This document shows positions 19,663 through 29,873 of a DNA stretch of 64,000 nucleotides, piece after piece. A model generated the notes under the pieces. The model was given only the letters and a program-made list of their open reading frames with translations, was not told where the DNA came from and ran no database searches. Each line of letters begins with the position of its first letter. The stretch's first letter is position 1. Location of the stretch: positions 20,297,525-20,361,524 of the forward strand of contig CM037879.1 of assembly GCA_021292165.1 (NCBI GenBank), written 5' to 3'. A program made the translations under genes and the position numbers. The stretch comes from Shinisaurus crocodilurus. Its lineage: Eukaryota > Chordata > Lepidosauria > Squamata > Shinisauridae.

Positions 19663-19875
19663 AGGAGATCTCTCTACGAGGCGGAACGTGAGTCCGAACT
19701 GAGAGGTATCCTTAAGTGCAGGAAGTGTCTCTATGAGGCGGAACATGAGTCCGAACTGAGACCCTCCACAGGAGGTGTCTCTATGAGGCGGAATGTGAGT
19801 CCGAACTGAGAGCTTCCACAGGAGATCTCTCTACGAGGCGGAACGTGAGTCCGAACTGAGAGATATCCTTAAGTA
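19663..19875 (+). repeat. four tandem repeats in the proviral leader
   Basis: Units begin at 19663, 19720, 19770 and 19820 and are 50 to 57 bp long. Each carries CTCTCTACGAGGCGGAACGT or a close variant, then GAGTCCGAACTGAGA. CTCTC and GAGAG at the unit ends could pair into a hairpin. The position between primer site and gag is where packaging signals lie, but function here is inference. Confidence 0.85.
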
Positions 19876-20087
19876 AAGTAAGAGAAAAGGGTTGGGAGTT
19901 TGTGGAGTGAGTGTGGTGTGTGTGTGTGCACGTGCTAGCCTGCTGCAGTTCCTACAGGAGACCGTTGGAACGTCCGGCTCCTTAGGTCAGTAGGGCGTGA
20001 GTGGTGTGATTCCCTTTTGTCTGAACAAGGAGACCCCTTACTCCTTGTCCGTTCCCCACCCTAATTGTCTGTGTCCAAGGGAAGAAA

Positions 20088-20318
20088 ATGGGAGGTGGCA
20101 GCAGCGTCCCTCAGACGCCCCTGCAATGTATGTTAAGTAATTTTAAAAGAGGATTCAACAGGGACTTTGGAGAAAAGCTCACCAAACAGAAACTCCGAGT
20201 CCTATGTGAAGTAGAATGGCCCTCAATGCAGGTAGGGTGGCCAGCTCAGGGAACCTTTGACCCTCAAGTCATCTCAAAGGTCCATCAGAAAGTGACCCAG
20301 GCGTCTGGTGGCCACTGA
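20088..20318 (+). pseudogene. gag: gag remnant, matrix N-terminus
   Basis: 76 codons. MGGGSS at the start is an N-myristoylation signal, and the later CEVEWPSMQVGWPAQGTFDP block matches the conserved EWP...VGWP...GTF layout of gammaretroviral matrix, which would carry Gag to the plasma membrane. The frame closes with TGA at 20316-20318, well short of a full Gag. The start follows a plausible context, GAAAATGG. Downstream gag is mostly missing. It cannot yield a full Gag. Confidence 0.85.
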
Positions 20319-20736
20319 TACATAGATCAGTGGCAGCAGAATGTTAAAAAAAAATCCACCCTGGCTCAAAGAATGTAAAGCAAAAGCAGAAGTGGCACGT
20401 CTAATGCTTCTACGCCGACCCCCCCCCCCCCGCCCGAAGCCCACAGAAAAGGAGGGAGAGATTTTCAGTGAAACGGAGGAAGGGACTCCTCCACCATGCG
20501 TATCCACCACTGCCAAAGCCACCCGAAGGGAGGCAACCACAGGAAGAAAGGCAACAGGAGATAGCTGATCAGAGCCACCAGAGTACCGGAGTCCCTCCCC
20601 AGGAGACACCCACCCCGGCAGACAGAGAGTGGATGAGCTCTCCCCTCGGGCGCCCCCCCCCACAGCCGAAATCTAGGCAAGCCTGCATGTTTGTGGACAG
20701 GCACAAGCCCAGTGGCCAGCCATACCCGACAACAGG
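20319..20736 (+). pseudogene. gag: gag remnant, proline-rich tract; CA and NC missing
   Basis: Frames switch between 20341 and 20736 and read as proline- and charge-rich segments (RRPPPPRPKPTEKEGE; GRPPPQPKSRQ), like the region between matrix and capsid in gammaretroviruses. Protease begins immediately after. A capsid major-homology region and a CX2CX4HX4C zinc knuckle are not found in any frame, so roughly 1 kb of gag appears deleted. No PPxY late motif is seen. Confidence 0.7.
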
Positions 20737-22068
20737 GACCCTGCCCTGATTGTGGGCCCCCACGAGCCCATGGTGCCCTTAAAAGGAAGGGGCCATAAAG
20801 TCAAGTTTTTAGTAGACACAGGAGCTACTAGATCTGTTCTTACGAAACCATTGGCGTCTTGCTCCGGCGAGACTATTAAAATACAGGGAGCTACCAGAAC
20901 CCCAAGTAACAGGCCATTGCTCAAGCCCCTGGAATGTGATTTGGCCCACAAAACTGTGACCCATCAGTTTGTGCACATACCAGAATGCCCTGTTCCACTG
21001 CTAGGAAGAGATCTCCTGTGCAAAATGCAAGCCCACATCTACTTTGACCAAAACCAAAACATGAAGCTGCATGTGCCCCAAGAAACAGCAGTAAACGTTA
21101 CAGCTCCAATGAATGAAATGTGGAGGATAATGTTGGCATCTATTCCACTCGAAGCAGACTCACAGGCTACAGCCAAGTGGAAAGAGTTTGATGTCCCCAG
21201 CATCTGGGCAGAAGACAACCCACCAGGTTATGCCAAACACCTGCCACCTTTAATAATTGAAGTAAAGCCCCAGGCACGGCCCAGAAGAATAAGGCAAAGG
21301 CCTTACCCACGCCCCATCATGCAAGCCATCCAATCATACATCGATACCTACTTAGAACATGGCATTATAAAACCCATTGTGTCATTCTGGAACACCCCGA
21401 TCCTACCAATTCCCAAGCCAAACGGAAAGTACAGACCAGTTCAAGATTTAAGAATTGTAAATGAAGCTGTAGTGACTATTCACCCAGTAGTCCCAAACCC
21501 ATATGTTCTTTTAAGTCTGTTGCCGGCCAGCGCCAAATGGTTCACGGTAATAGACTTAAAAGATGCATTTTTCTGCATACCCATCCACAGGCAGAGTCAA
21601 GGACTGTTTGCCTTTGAGTGGGAAAACCCCAAAACCGGAAGAAAAACTCAGTACACGTGGACACGGCTCCCACAAGGGTTCAAGAACTCACCAACCCTCT
21701 TTGGGACCGCTCTAGGAGGAGACCTAGAAGAATATAAACCATGCCACAAAAATGAAGTCTTGTTGCAGTATGTTAACGACCTCCTAGTGACAGGAAACAT
21801 GCAAGATACCTGTTGGAAAAACACCAAGCAACTCCTTGAACTGTTAGATGAAAAAAGATACCGCGCCTCGCGAGAAAAGGCCCAACTAGTGCAGCTGCAA
21901 GTGAGATATCTGGGATACAACATCGAACAAGGGCAGAGGACTTTGGGATCTGAACGGAAGCAAGCGGTTTGCCAGCTGCCAACGCCCGTCTCGCGTCGAG
22001 ACTTGAGAGGCTTTCTGGGAGCGGCAGGGTTTTGCCGAATATGGATACCAAACTTCAGTCTACCGTAA
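20737..22068 (+). pseudogene. pol: pro-pol part 1: protease and RT, active site changed
   Basis: One open frame continuing from the gag remnant. The aspartic protease motif LVDTGA is at 20809-20826 and intact. The reverse transcriptase follows, with DLKDAFF near 21554 and LPQGF near 21667. The catalytic motif at 21769-21780 reads YVND, with an N codon at 21775-21777 where RTs have the first catalytic Asp, so polymerase activity should be lost. The frame runs into a stop at 22066-22068. A shift at about 22056-22062 moves the continuation into another frame. Confidence 0.9.
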
Positions 22069-24296
22069 TCGCCAAGCCCCTGTATGAAGCTACCAGGGGG
22101 CAAGAGACTGAGGAATTTCAATGGGCCAAAGTTCAGAGCCAAGTCTTTAACCAGCTGAAAGAGGCTTTGCTAAAGGCCCCGAGTTTAGGCCTTCTAGATC
22201 TGGACAAACCTTTCAACTTATACGTGGACACCAAGAAAAATGTGGCGGTCAGAGTTCTTACCCAGCGGCTAAGATCTTGGCAAAGACCAGTGGCCTACCT
22301 ATCAAAGCAATTAGACTCAGTGGCCCAGGGATGGCCAAATTGTCTGAAAGCGCTAGCAGGGACAGCTCTCTTAGTCCAAGAGTCCAGCAAACTGACTTTT
22401 GGACAGCCACTAACTGTACTAACTCCACATGCATTAAAGGCCGTTCTAGAAGCCAAAGGACACCTGTGGCTAACAAACCCGCGTATGTTAAAATACCAGA
22501 GCATGATTACGCACAATCCATTAGTAGAACTCCAACAATCAACAGCCCTCAACCCCGCCACTTTGTTGCCAGAGCCACAAGCAAGAGAGATGAATCATGA
22601 CTGCGTAGAAGTCATTGACCAGACTCATGCGTCGCGCCCGGATCTCAAAGACACTCCCCTGCCAAATGCTGATTTAGAAGTCTTCACAGACGGCTCAAGT
22701 TTCGTAGAAAATGGACTCAGAAAAGCAGGCTATGCAGTAGTGTCTTGTGACCAGGTGCTAGAAAGTGGACCCTTAGCCCCAGGTACAAGTGCACAGTTGG
22801 CCGAATTGTATGCAGTGATAAGAGCTCTACACCTGGGAGCAGGCAGACGCATGACCATTTGGACAGATTCCAAATACGCATTTCTTACAGCTCATGCACA
22901 TGGAGCCTTGTATAAAGAAAGAGGACTGATAAACTCAGTAGGAAAAGCTATACAACACGGAAAACAAATCCAAGCTCTCCTAAATGGAGTGTGGAAGCCA
23001 ACCAAACTGGCCATTGTCCACTGCTGAGGGCATCAGCGAGGAAATGACAAAGTAGCAAGAGGAAATCGAAAAGCAGACCAAGAAGCAAAAAGGGCAGCTC
23101 ACAAGCCCTGGAGAGAATTTGAAACCAACGGAAGACAGCATGACACGCAAGCCCGATGCCTACTTCTGTGGAACCCAGAATCTCAGATACAACCAGTGTA
23201 TACCCAGAAAGAAGTGGCTAAAGCCGAAAGAGAATTACAAGCCACCCTGAAAAATGGATGGTACGTACTGCCTGACAAACGAGTGTAGATTCCTGAGGCC
23301 CTTGGGTGAGAAGTAGTCAAGACTGCTCACCAACAAACACACATGGGAAAAACCGCACTCGCTCAGGCCCTGAACAGAGAAGTACTCATAGACAAAATCC
23401 ACATGTTAACCAATTACGCTACACAAAAATGCCTAACATGCGCCCGCAACAATCCTCGTCAAGGGCCCCTGCTTCCACCAGGCAGGCAACCAGAGGGAGA
23501 CTTGCCGTTTGACTCAGTCACCATCGATTTCACCGACATGCCACGGGCAGGAGGACTGAATGCACTCCTAGTGGTCGTTTGTAATTATACAGGATGGCCT
23601 GAATGTTTCCCTACCAGGACAAAGAAAGCCAGAGAAGTGTCACGGGCCCTACTGAGAGACATTATCCCGAGATACGGAATTCCCTCGAGATTGTCATCTG
23701 ACAATGGACCAGAATTCACCCAAAAAGTAGTGCAAGATGTGGCAAAAACTCTGAAAATTGAGTGGAAATTGCACTGCAGCTACCACCCTCAGTCAAGCAG
23801 ACGCGTAGAACGCATGAACCGGACTTTAAAAACAAAACTGTCAAAGATATGTCAAGAAACGCACCTAAAATGGCCAGATGCTTTGCCCCTGGCTCTGTTG
23901 GCGGTCAGGTGCACTCCTCGGAAAAAACTCAATTTGTCTCCTTTTGAGCTTATGTACAGAAGGCCTCCACAATTAGTCAGGCCCCGGTGGGTAGATGAAA
24001 GAGAGTTAAGAGTCACGCAAACTCTGCAAACCATACAGGGCCTAAGCCAAGTTGTGGAGGACATACAAGAGTATGTAATAAGCCAAAGAAAACCCCTGCT
24101 CACTATAAAAGTGCACAGATTCCACCCAGGAGATTCAGTGTGGGTGAAAGACTGGAAAATTGAGCCTTTAAAAGCCCGCTGGAAAAGACCGTATACTGTT
24201 GTCATGTGTTCTCCCCTTGCTGTTAAGGTAGCAGAAATCAAACCCTGGCTCCACTGGACGCGTGTGAAACCCGCTTCTCAATCAAAACCAGTGTGA
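22050..24296 (+). pseudogene. pol: pol part 2: RT connection, RNase H, integrase
   Basis: The frame after the shift shows the RT connection (KPLYEATRG), then RNase H with DGSS at 22689, an ELYA block at 22803 and TDSKYA at 22863. A TGA at 23025-23027 interrupts RNase H before GHQRGND. TAG at 23286-23288 and TGA at 23307-23309 precede the integrase HHCC domain (HX3H near 23325, CX2C at 23430-23441). The integrase core keeps its triad: D at 23526, D at 23700, E at 23808, spaced D-X35-E. The C-terminal domain ends at a stop at 24294-24296. Domain order is normal for class I, but three stops and the shift make it non-functional. Confidence 0.9.
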
Positions 24297-24565
24297 AAAG
24301 TCCAGCCAGTCCCAGAAGGTAAAATAGCCTTGAAGCTGAAACTCCGACGAAGGCCTGAACCTAAAGCCCCAGCCGAAGTCGGCCTGTACATAGACAAAGA
24401 ATTGTACGGTTAAAGAACCGCGAGGCCATAATAACGCCTCCAGCAATTCAGGGTGCAAGTGCTAGTAACCTCTCCCCTGAAAACAAAAAGTCGCGTACCA
24501 GACAACTAGCCCTAGCAGGCGTCACACCCAGAAGCTGACGTCCATCGCTCGGGAGAAGCCTGAGG
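24297..24565 (+). other. pol-env spacer
   Basis: Short region between the integrase stop and the env start. The frame is closed several times. A splice acceptor for env mRNA would be expected upstream but cannot be fixed by eye. Confidence 0.5.
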
Positions 24566-25615
24566 ATGTCGGCGCCAAACGCTTTAAAATGGGTTGTTTT
24601 ATATAGTATAATAGCAATAAGATGGGCATGTACCAATGACTGTACCAGTTGTCAAAAGCAAGTGCTAAAAGGACAGACCCTGACTACCACCTTAGTGTAC
24701 CACACCCATTACAGGTGCAAAACAGGGCCAGTGAAAAGGTGTTATTACAAAAATATATGGTACTCGGTGTGTGCTCAAACTGGACACTGCTTTGACCCAC
24801 AGTAGAATTTCTGGCCCAACTCCACACAACACTGGAAAAACGTTTCCTTAGAGAAATACACAAAGGCAACAAGGGCCCCACCGGGAGTCTACTGGATTTG
24901 TAGAAGGCTAGCCCTAACTGCTCTCCCCACCAACTGGACTGGGAGCTGCACCCTGGGCCACATAAATCCAGCATTCTTCATGTTGCCGCTTGAGACCCCC
25001 TCAAAAACACGGCAAAAACGTGAAATAAAAATTAGAAACTGGAAAGACAATGAATGGCCCCCAGAGCGTATCATACAGTATTATGATCCTGCATCTTGGG
25101 CACAAGATGGAACTTATGGGTATCGCACTCCCATTTATATGCTGAATCGCTTAATCAGGTTACAGGCTGTAGTAGAATTAATATCTAATGAAACTTCGCA
25201 AGCGCTTAAAATATTAGCAAAGCAGCAGACAAAGTTTCGAGATGCAATTTATCAAAACCGCTTAGCTTTAGATTACTTGTTAGCAGCTGAAGGAGGTGTC
25301 TGTGAAAAATTCAATTTAAGTAATTGTTGTTTGCAAATTGATGACCAAAGAGAAATAATCGAAAGCATCACAAAACGCATTGAAACGTTGGCCCATGTTC
25401 CAGTGCAGACCTGAGATGGGTTCAACTTCGGAGAAGCTTTCGCTGGGTGGTTTCCCAAGCTGCCAGGCTTACAGGCCATAGTCGCCCTGATTGGCCTAGT
25501 GGCTGCAGGATGCATAATCCTGCCATGCATCCTTCCAATGCTCATGCGCTCCCTCCAAAACAGCTTCAGCTTAATAGCCGAAAGAAAAGCTGCTGCGCAA
25601 GTCCTGGCAATGTGA
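24566..25615 (+). pseudogene. env: env remnant with two stops
   Basis: One reading frame broken by TAG at 24803-24805 and TGA at 25412-25414, with the natural end at TGA 25613-25615. It has a signal peptide (KWVVLYSIIAI), a short cysteine-rich surface unit of about 150 codons with CTSC near its start, and a furin-type site RQKR at 25010-25021. In the transmembrane unit, [10 protein letters not shown] is followed by C-X7-CC at 25301-25330, and a membrane anchor lies at about 25469-25555. The cysteine spacing is one residue longer than the usual CX6CC of gammaretroviral TM. Envelope would mediate fusion in an intact relative. This copy is truncated early. Confidence 0.85.
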
Positions 25616-25671
25616 GAATACCGTCCCATCCCGATGATTGAAACTCAATGTGAAGAATAAGATAGAGTTTC

Positions 25672-25683
25672 AAAAGGAGGGAA
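25672..25683 (+). other. polypurine tract
   Basis: AAAAGGAGGGAA directly abuts the 3' LTR, the standard plus-strand primer position. Confidence 0.85.
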
Positions 25684-26095
25684 TGAGGTGGGAAAAAGAT
25701 GGAAAGAAAACTGAGGCAGAAAAAGATTTCCCCCCCCCTCCTGAGAACAGACTGCCTGAAGATAGACTCCCCCCACCCCCCCTTCCTCTGCAGACTGCTT
25801 ACATGGCAATAAATTACTTTCGCGCCGTATTTAGAGAAGTCAGTTAAGACAGCCTGTGCAGCAGAATGTAAGAATAACCAAGGTACAGGAAACAGACAGC
25901 GAATATGCTAAAGAGTAAGTGACAAGTAATTGATGACGTATACTTTGATATAAGACTCTGATTACTTCTGTAAAAATCGTTCAGTTTGGCGATAGTAATC
26001 CCCTGAACCTGTTGCTAGCAATAAAAAACTGTTTTCCAGACCTGAAGTGGTACAAGTTCCTTTGTTCCCTGGAGAAGGGTGATTTTTCTGCAACA
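25684..26095 (+). repeat. 3' LTR
   Basis: 412 bp, 408 identical to the 5' LTR. AATAAA is at 26020-26025. Followed by the AGAG duplication and the interrupted MITE. Confidence 0.95.
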
Positions 26096-26327
26096 AGAGC
26101 ATAATTCGTTCCAGAAACGTGCTTGTAATCCAAAACACTCTTATATCAAAATGAAATTCCCCCCCAAAAAATTGTACAGAGATTTTAAATTTAAGTTGTA
26201 CTACAGTACTTCTATTGCAAGACGTCGTTTGTATATCAAGTCAAATTTTTAAAAATAAATATTTAAACATTTGCTTGTCTTGCAAAACGCTCTCAAACCA
26301 AGTTACTTGCGATCCAAGGTATTACTG

Positions 26328-26330
<3 letters not shown>

Positions 26331-26361
<31 letters not shown>
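26331..26361. repeat. (TA)n microsatellite
   Basis: About fifteen TA units, adjacent to the TA target of the Tigger-like MITE. Confidence 0.9.
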
Positions 26362-26363
<2 letters not shown>

Positions 26364-26439
26364 AAGAGAGGTCAAAGTCCCATCTCCGACCTCGGAACCG
26401 CAAGCACCCTCTTTCCCCCTCACAGCCCGTGTGGAAAGA

Positions 26440-26790
26440 ACTGCGTTGGCTGTGGCTCAGAGGTTGGTCTGGCTCCGAGCTCAGAAGACTGAGCTCAGAG
26501 CCAGGGGTCTGTGGGACTTCCAGGGGACGGGGAGGGGAAGAGAGAGGCTAGGCTCTGCCACGGAGTATCCCGGCAGCACCTCAGGCTGCCTCTCCTCACG
26601 CCCTGGGGCAAAAGACTTGGATGGCTGAAATCAGCAGTCTAAGTCTTTTGCAGAGCAGGAGGAGTGCGGAGGTGGCCTTCACTTCTGCGCCCCTTCCACC
26701 CTTGATAGGATGGCCTGCAATCCTTCGGTTTCAGAGGGTTACAGGCAGCCACATTGGATTGCGCTGCCCGGCACTGTACAGTTAATTAAA
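26440..26790. repeat. dispersed GC-rich repeat, unclassified
   Basis: The block TCAGAGGGTTACAGGCAGCC with ACATTGGATTGCGCTGCC has a close relative at 48325-48355. I cannot define ends. Confidence 0.4.
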
Positions 26791-26879
26791 AATAAAGCAA
26801 TAATACAATAACATGCGAACAGAGAACAATACCAAAACCTGCATGATCAAAATACAGGTGTAAATACAAAAGCCAACAT

Positions 26880-26896
26880 TATATATATATATATAT
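26880..26896. repeat. (TA)n microsatellite
   Basis: Eight or nine TA units. Confidence 0.8.
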
Positions 26897-27254
26897 CCAA
26901 AGCCAACCTGATAAAACATGATAAAAAACGAGAAGCCAAAACCAGCCAAGAAATAAAACAGGAGCTGTAGTATAGCCGCAAATGGTCATTTGCAGATCCC
27001 TACCATTGATCTGGTTTGCAGGGTGGTCACAACAAGCCATGCCGGTGAGGGGAATTATGTAAATTCCACCGGCACATGACCAGCATGCGCAGGGCGGTTA
27101 ACAAGCCCCCCCCCCCGTGCCTTATTAGCCTTATTAACCACCCTGCAGTCCTGCAAACCACGTCAATGAGACCTCCGTTTCCCCTGGTGTTCCTGCTCTT
27201 CCCAAGGGGTGGGGCTTCAGTGTGGCGGAGGGACCATGGCTGAGATTCAGCAGG

Positions 27255-27392
27255 CTATATGGGGAGGCAGTATGCCTATGTGCACCAGTTGCTGGGGAAC
27301 ATAGGCAGGAGAGTGCTGTTGCACTCATGTCCTGCTTGTGGGATCCCGTGGGCAGCTGGTTGGCCACTATGTGAACAGAGTGGTTTTTTTTA
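27255..27392 (+). mobile_element. CR1 3' UTR fragment
   Basis: GGCAGTATGCCTATGTGCAC, CAGTTGCTGGGGAACATAGG, CAGCTGGTTGGCCACTATGT, GAACAGAGTG: sense CR1 tail, cut before its last part. Confidence 0.75.
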
Positions 27393-27454
27393 GTTAGCTT
27401 TTAAAATGTGAATTACACCAAAACAAAACAAAAACCATAAAAAAGAAGAAGAGA

Positions 27455-27660
27455 GGGGTGTAGTGTGATATAGTGGTTACAGTGTTGGCCATGAAACTCA
27501 CTGGGTGACTTTGGGCCAGCCACTGACTCTCAGCCTAACCTACCTCACAGGGTTGTTGTGAGGATAAAATGGAGAGGAGGAGGAGGATTATGTAAGCCGC
27601 CTTGGGTTCCTTGCAGGAGAAAAGACAGGGTATAAATATAATAAATAAATAAATAAATAA
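27455..27660 (+). mobile_element. tRNA-derived CORE/MIR-like SINE, B-box lost
   Basis: Sense copy with an A-box-like start (TATAGTGGTTACAGTGTTGG) joined directly to CATGAAACTCACTGGGTGAC. The segment holding the B-box in other copies is deleted. Core and (AATA)n tail are intact. Confidence 0.75.
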
Positions 27661-27700
27661 ACGAACGGACGAATGAATGAATGAATGAATGAATGAAAGA
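27640..27700. repeat. (AATA)n to (GAATGAAT)n tail
   Basis: The SINE tail passes into GAACGGAC- and GAAT-type units. Confidence 0.8.
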
Positions 27701-27726
27701 ACAACAAATACAATTTTTTTACAGTA

Positions 27727-27972
27727 CAGTAATACCTTGGATTGCAAGTAACTTGGTTTGAGAGCGTTTTGCAAGACAAGCAAATTTTTAAATATTTAAT
27801 TTTTTTTTACTTGATATACAAGCGACGTCTTGCAATACAAGTACTGTAGTATGGCTTAAATTAAAAATCTCTGTACAAATTTTTTTGGGGGGATTTCGTT
27901 TTGATATAAGAGTGTTTTGGATTACAAGCACGTTTCCGGAACGAATTATGCTCTCAATCCAAGGCATGACTG
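27727..27972. mobile_element. Tigger-like MITE
   Basis: 246 bp between TA dinucleotides (27725-27726, 27973-27974). Termini CAGTAATACCTTGGATTG and CAATCCAAGGCATGACTG. Non-coding. Full-length reference copy for this family. Confidence 0.9.
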
Positions 27973-28184
27973 TATTTTAAATGGATCACTTACAGTAAAT
28001 GTGTATGAAATATATATCCATAAGTATCAAAAGGTATGTAGTAATACAATTATCCATTGTACTGTAGTAATACAATTATCCATAAAAGTAGTTACGCATA
28101 GACTTCAGAAAAAGCAGGCCAGATATCCATGTATTTATCCATCTGCAGATGGCGTCTAAATACCACCTGCTCAAATGTTGATAG

Positions 28185-28882
28185 CAGGGATGGGGACTCG
28201 GACTCGAGGACTCGACTCGTGAGTCGGACTGAGTCCCCCCTCTGACTCGACTCGGACTCGAGTCCCAATATTTTTAATGGGACTCGAGACTTGACTCAGG
28301 ACTCGAGACCAAGGACTCGTCAACATCCCTGCTTGATGCCACCTGCAGGTGCTGCCTGGACCCAGTTGCAGTAACAATCCAAGTTTATTTTTTAAAATCA
28401 TTTTCCTAAAATGCAACCTTTCAGACATTTTGGGTTTGGCTGCCTCTGCCTGCCTGTTTGGGGTTCCCAGCCTCCTCTGCCTGCCTGGTCTCTTCTTAAC
28501 CAGTTCCACAATTTGAATTGTCCAAGACTAAGGCCTCTGCCTGCCTGCTTTGGGGTTCCCCGCCTCCTCTGCCTGCCTGGTTATTTTGGGTTTGTCTGCC
28601 TGGTCTGTTCTTGTCAAAATCAGTGGCAGAGTTTTGAGATAAAAAGGTACACTTGTGCCTAGAATTTATTTAAGCCACACATCTGAAGTAGCCTTATTTT
28701 GTTGGGGAAAAACCCCATTGATTTTAATAGGGACTCGTGGAGTCAGCTTTGGGAGTGACTCATGATTTGGGACTCGTGAGTCACCATTTTGGACCAAGGA
28801 CTTGGACTCGGACTCGAGACTCGGGTCTAAAGACTCGTGACTCGACTCATGACTCGAGACCAAGGACTCTTCAACATCCCTG
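28185..28882. mobile_element. GACTCG-rich hAT element, perfect TSD
   Basis: 698 bp starting CAGGGATGGGGACTCGG and ending TCTTCAACATCCCTG, flanked by exact GTTGATAG at 28177-28184 and 28883-28890. Both ends are dense in GACTCG/CGAGTC units. A second, internal right end (GTCAACATCCCTG) stops at 28331 and is followed by CTTGATGC, similar to the outer flank. The middle (28425-28625) holds imperfect CTCTGCCTGCCTG repeats. No transposase. Confidence 0.85.
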
Positions 28883-28914
28883 GTTGATAGCGTTATTAGG
28901 TCCTCAATCCATTG

Positions 28915-29530
28915 TGTTATAGGAGGTGTTTATCTTTCCAATGTTGTAATATCAGTCTTTTGGCTGTCAAGAGGGCACAGAAAATCCACATGTGTTGTCC
29001 TTGTGATAAATTCCATACAGCAGGTATATAATTTAAAAGAACATGTGCTTTGGTAAATATTAAAGAGCATTCTAATACTAGATTTATCCGTACTATGACC
29101 TCTACCCAGAAAGAAGCAACCACTGAGCATTGCCAAAACATATGGGTAAATGAAGCATTCACAGTATTACACCTCCAACAGTTAGCTGACTTAGACAAAC
29201 CCTTATTAAAAAGACGTTGTAGTGTCCAATAAACACGAAACAAAAGTTTTTGCTGAATAAGACGTAACCTAAGATCCATGGACCCTTCTGAAACAGATGC
29301 AAAAACAATGTTCCATTGATTAGGCAACATATGACCCTCTAATTCCCTATTCCATTCATCTTTAAGACTCTGTGTATCATACTTATTCACCGATAATAAG
29401 TATTTATAACCATGAATCGTAGGTCGATATAACTGCTCAGCCTCAGTCAATGTATCCAATAACAAAAGAGGCTCTGAAGCTGAAAAAGCAGCCGGACCAA
29501 ACCTAGATTCTAAGAAATGTTGCAATTGCA
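28915..29530 (-). pseudogene. L1/Tx1-like LINE C-terminal region
   Basis: Open frame on the minus strand of about 205 codons, part of L1 ORF2 after the RT core. It contains SLKDEWNRELEG near 29355, PNQWNIVFASV near 29310, FRVYWTLQR near 29235 and a CWRC...THMFWQC knuckle-like CCHC block at 29135-29190. Homologous to 10720-11480. Its 5' part continues beyond the MITE at 29535-29797 (CTKYNLPASAEWQ, 29800-29850). It is a cut piece and not a host gene. Confidence 0.8.
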
Positions 29531-29534
29531 AGTA

Positions 29535-29797
29535 CAGTAATACCTTGGATTGCAAGCATAATTCGTTCCGGAACCGTGCTTGTAATCCAAAACACTCTTA
29601 TATCAAAGCGAGTCTCTGGCGGGCGTGATCGGGGCCAATTTCGGCCCGCTGTACCCGCTCGAGGTGAGCGGTTACATCCCTATGCTACTTGTATTGCAAG
29701 ACCTTGCTAGTTTATCAAGTCAAAATTTATTTTAAAAAATTTACTTGTCTTGCAAAACGCTCTCAGACCAAGTTACTTGCAATCCAAGGTATTACTG
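29535..29797. mobile_element. Tigger-like MITE with foreign core, in L1
   Basis: 263 bp between TA dinucleotides. The ends match the family, but about 29611-29690 (TCTCTGGCGGGCGTGATCGG onward) is GC-rich and absent from the other copies. L1 coding continues on both sides, so the MITE landed inside L1. Confidence 0.85.
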
Positions 29798-29799
29798 TA

Positions 29800-29872
29800 T
29801 TGCCATTCAGCTGAGGCAGGCAAGTTATATTTAGTACACAAAGCTGAAAATGACAAAAATTCATCGTCTACA
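29800..29872 (-). pseudogene. L1 fragment, continuation of 28915-29530
   Basis: The minus strand reads FLSFSALCTKYNLPASAEWQ-like and joins in order to the L1 piece on the other side of the MITE. Confidence 0.7.
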
Positions 29873-29873
29873 C

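Larger units (their letters stand above)
18938..26095 (+). mobile_element. defective gammaretrovirus-like provirus
   Basis: 7158 bp, with two 412-bp LTRs, a tRNA-Arg primer site, a truncated gag, a damaged pro-pol and a damaged env, in class I order. A 4-bp target duplication AGAG (18934-18937, 26096-26099) fits gammaretroviral integration. The LTRs differ at only four sites, so integration is recent on an evolutionary scale, yet the interior has a gag deletion, a pol frameshift, three pol stops, two env stops and a changed RT active site. It cannot produce particles on its own. Confidence 0.95.
18916..26327. mobile_element. Tigger-like MITE split by the provirus
   Basis: The left end CAGTCATGCCTTGGATTG lies at 18916-18933. 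The rest resumes at 26096 and ends at 26327 with GGTATTACTG. TA dinucleotides flank both outer ends. The joined outer sequence matches the uninterrupted copies at 27727, 29535, 50388 and 55469, so this is one MITE into which the provirus at 18938-26095 inserted. Confidence 0.9.
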
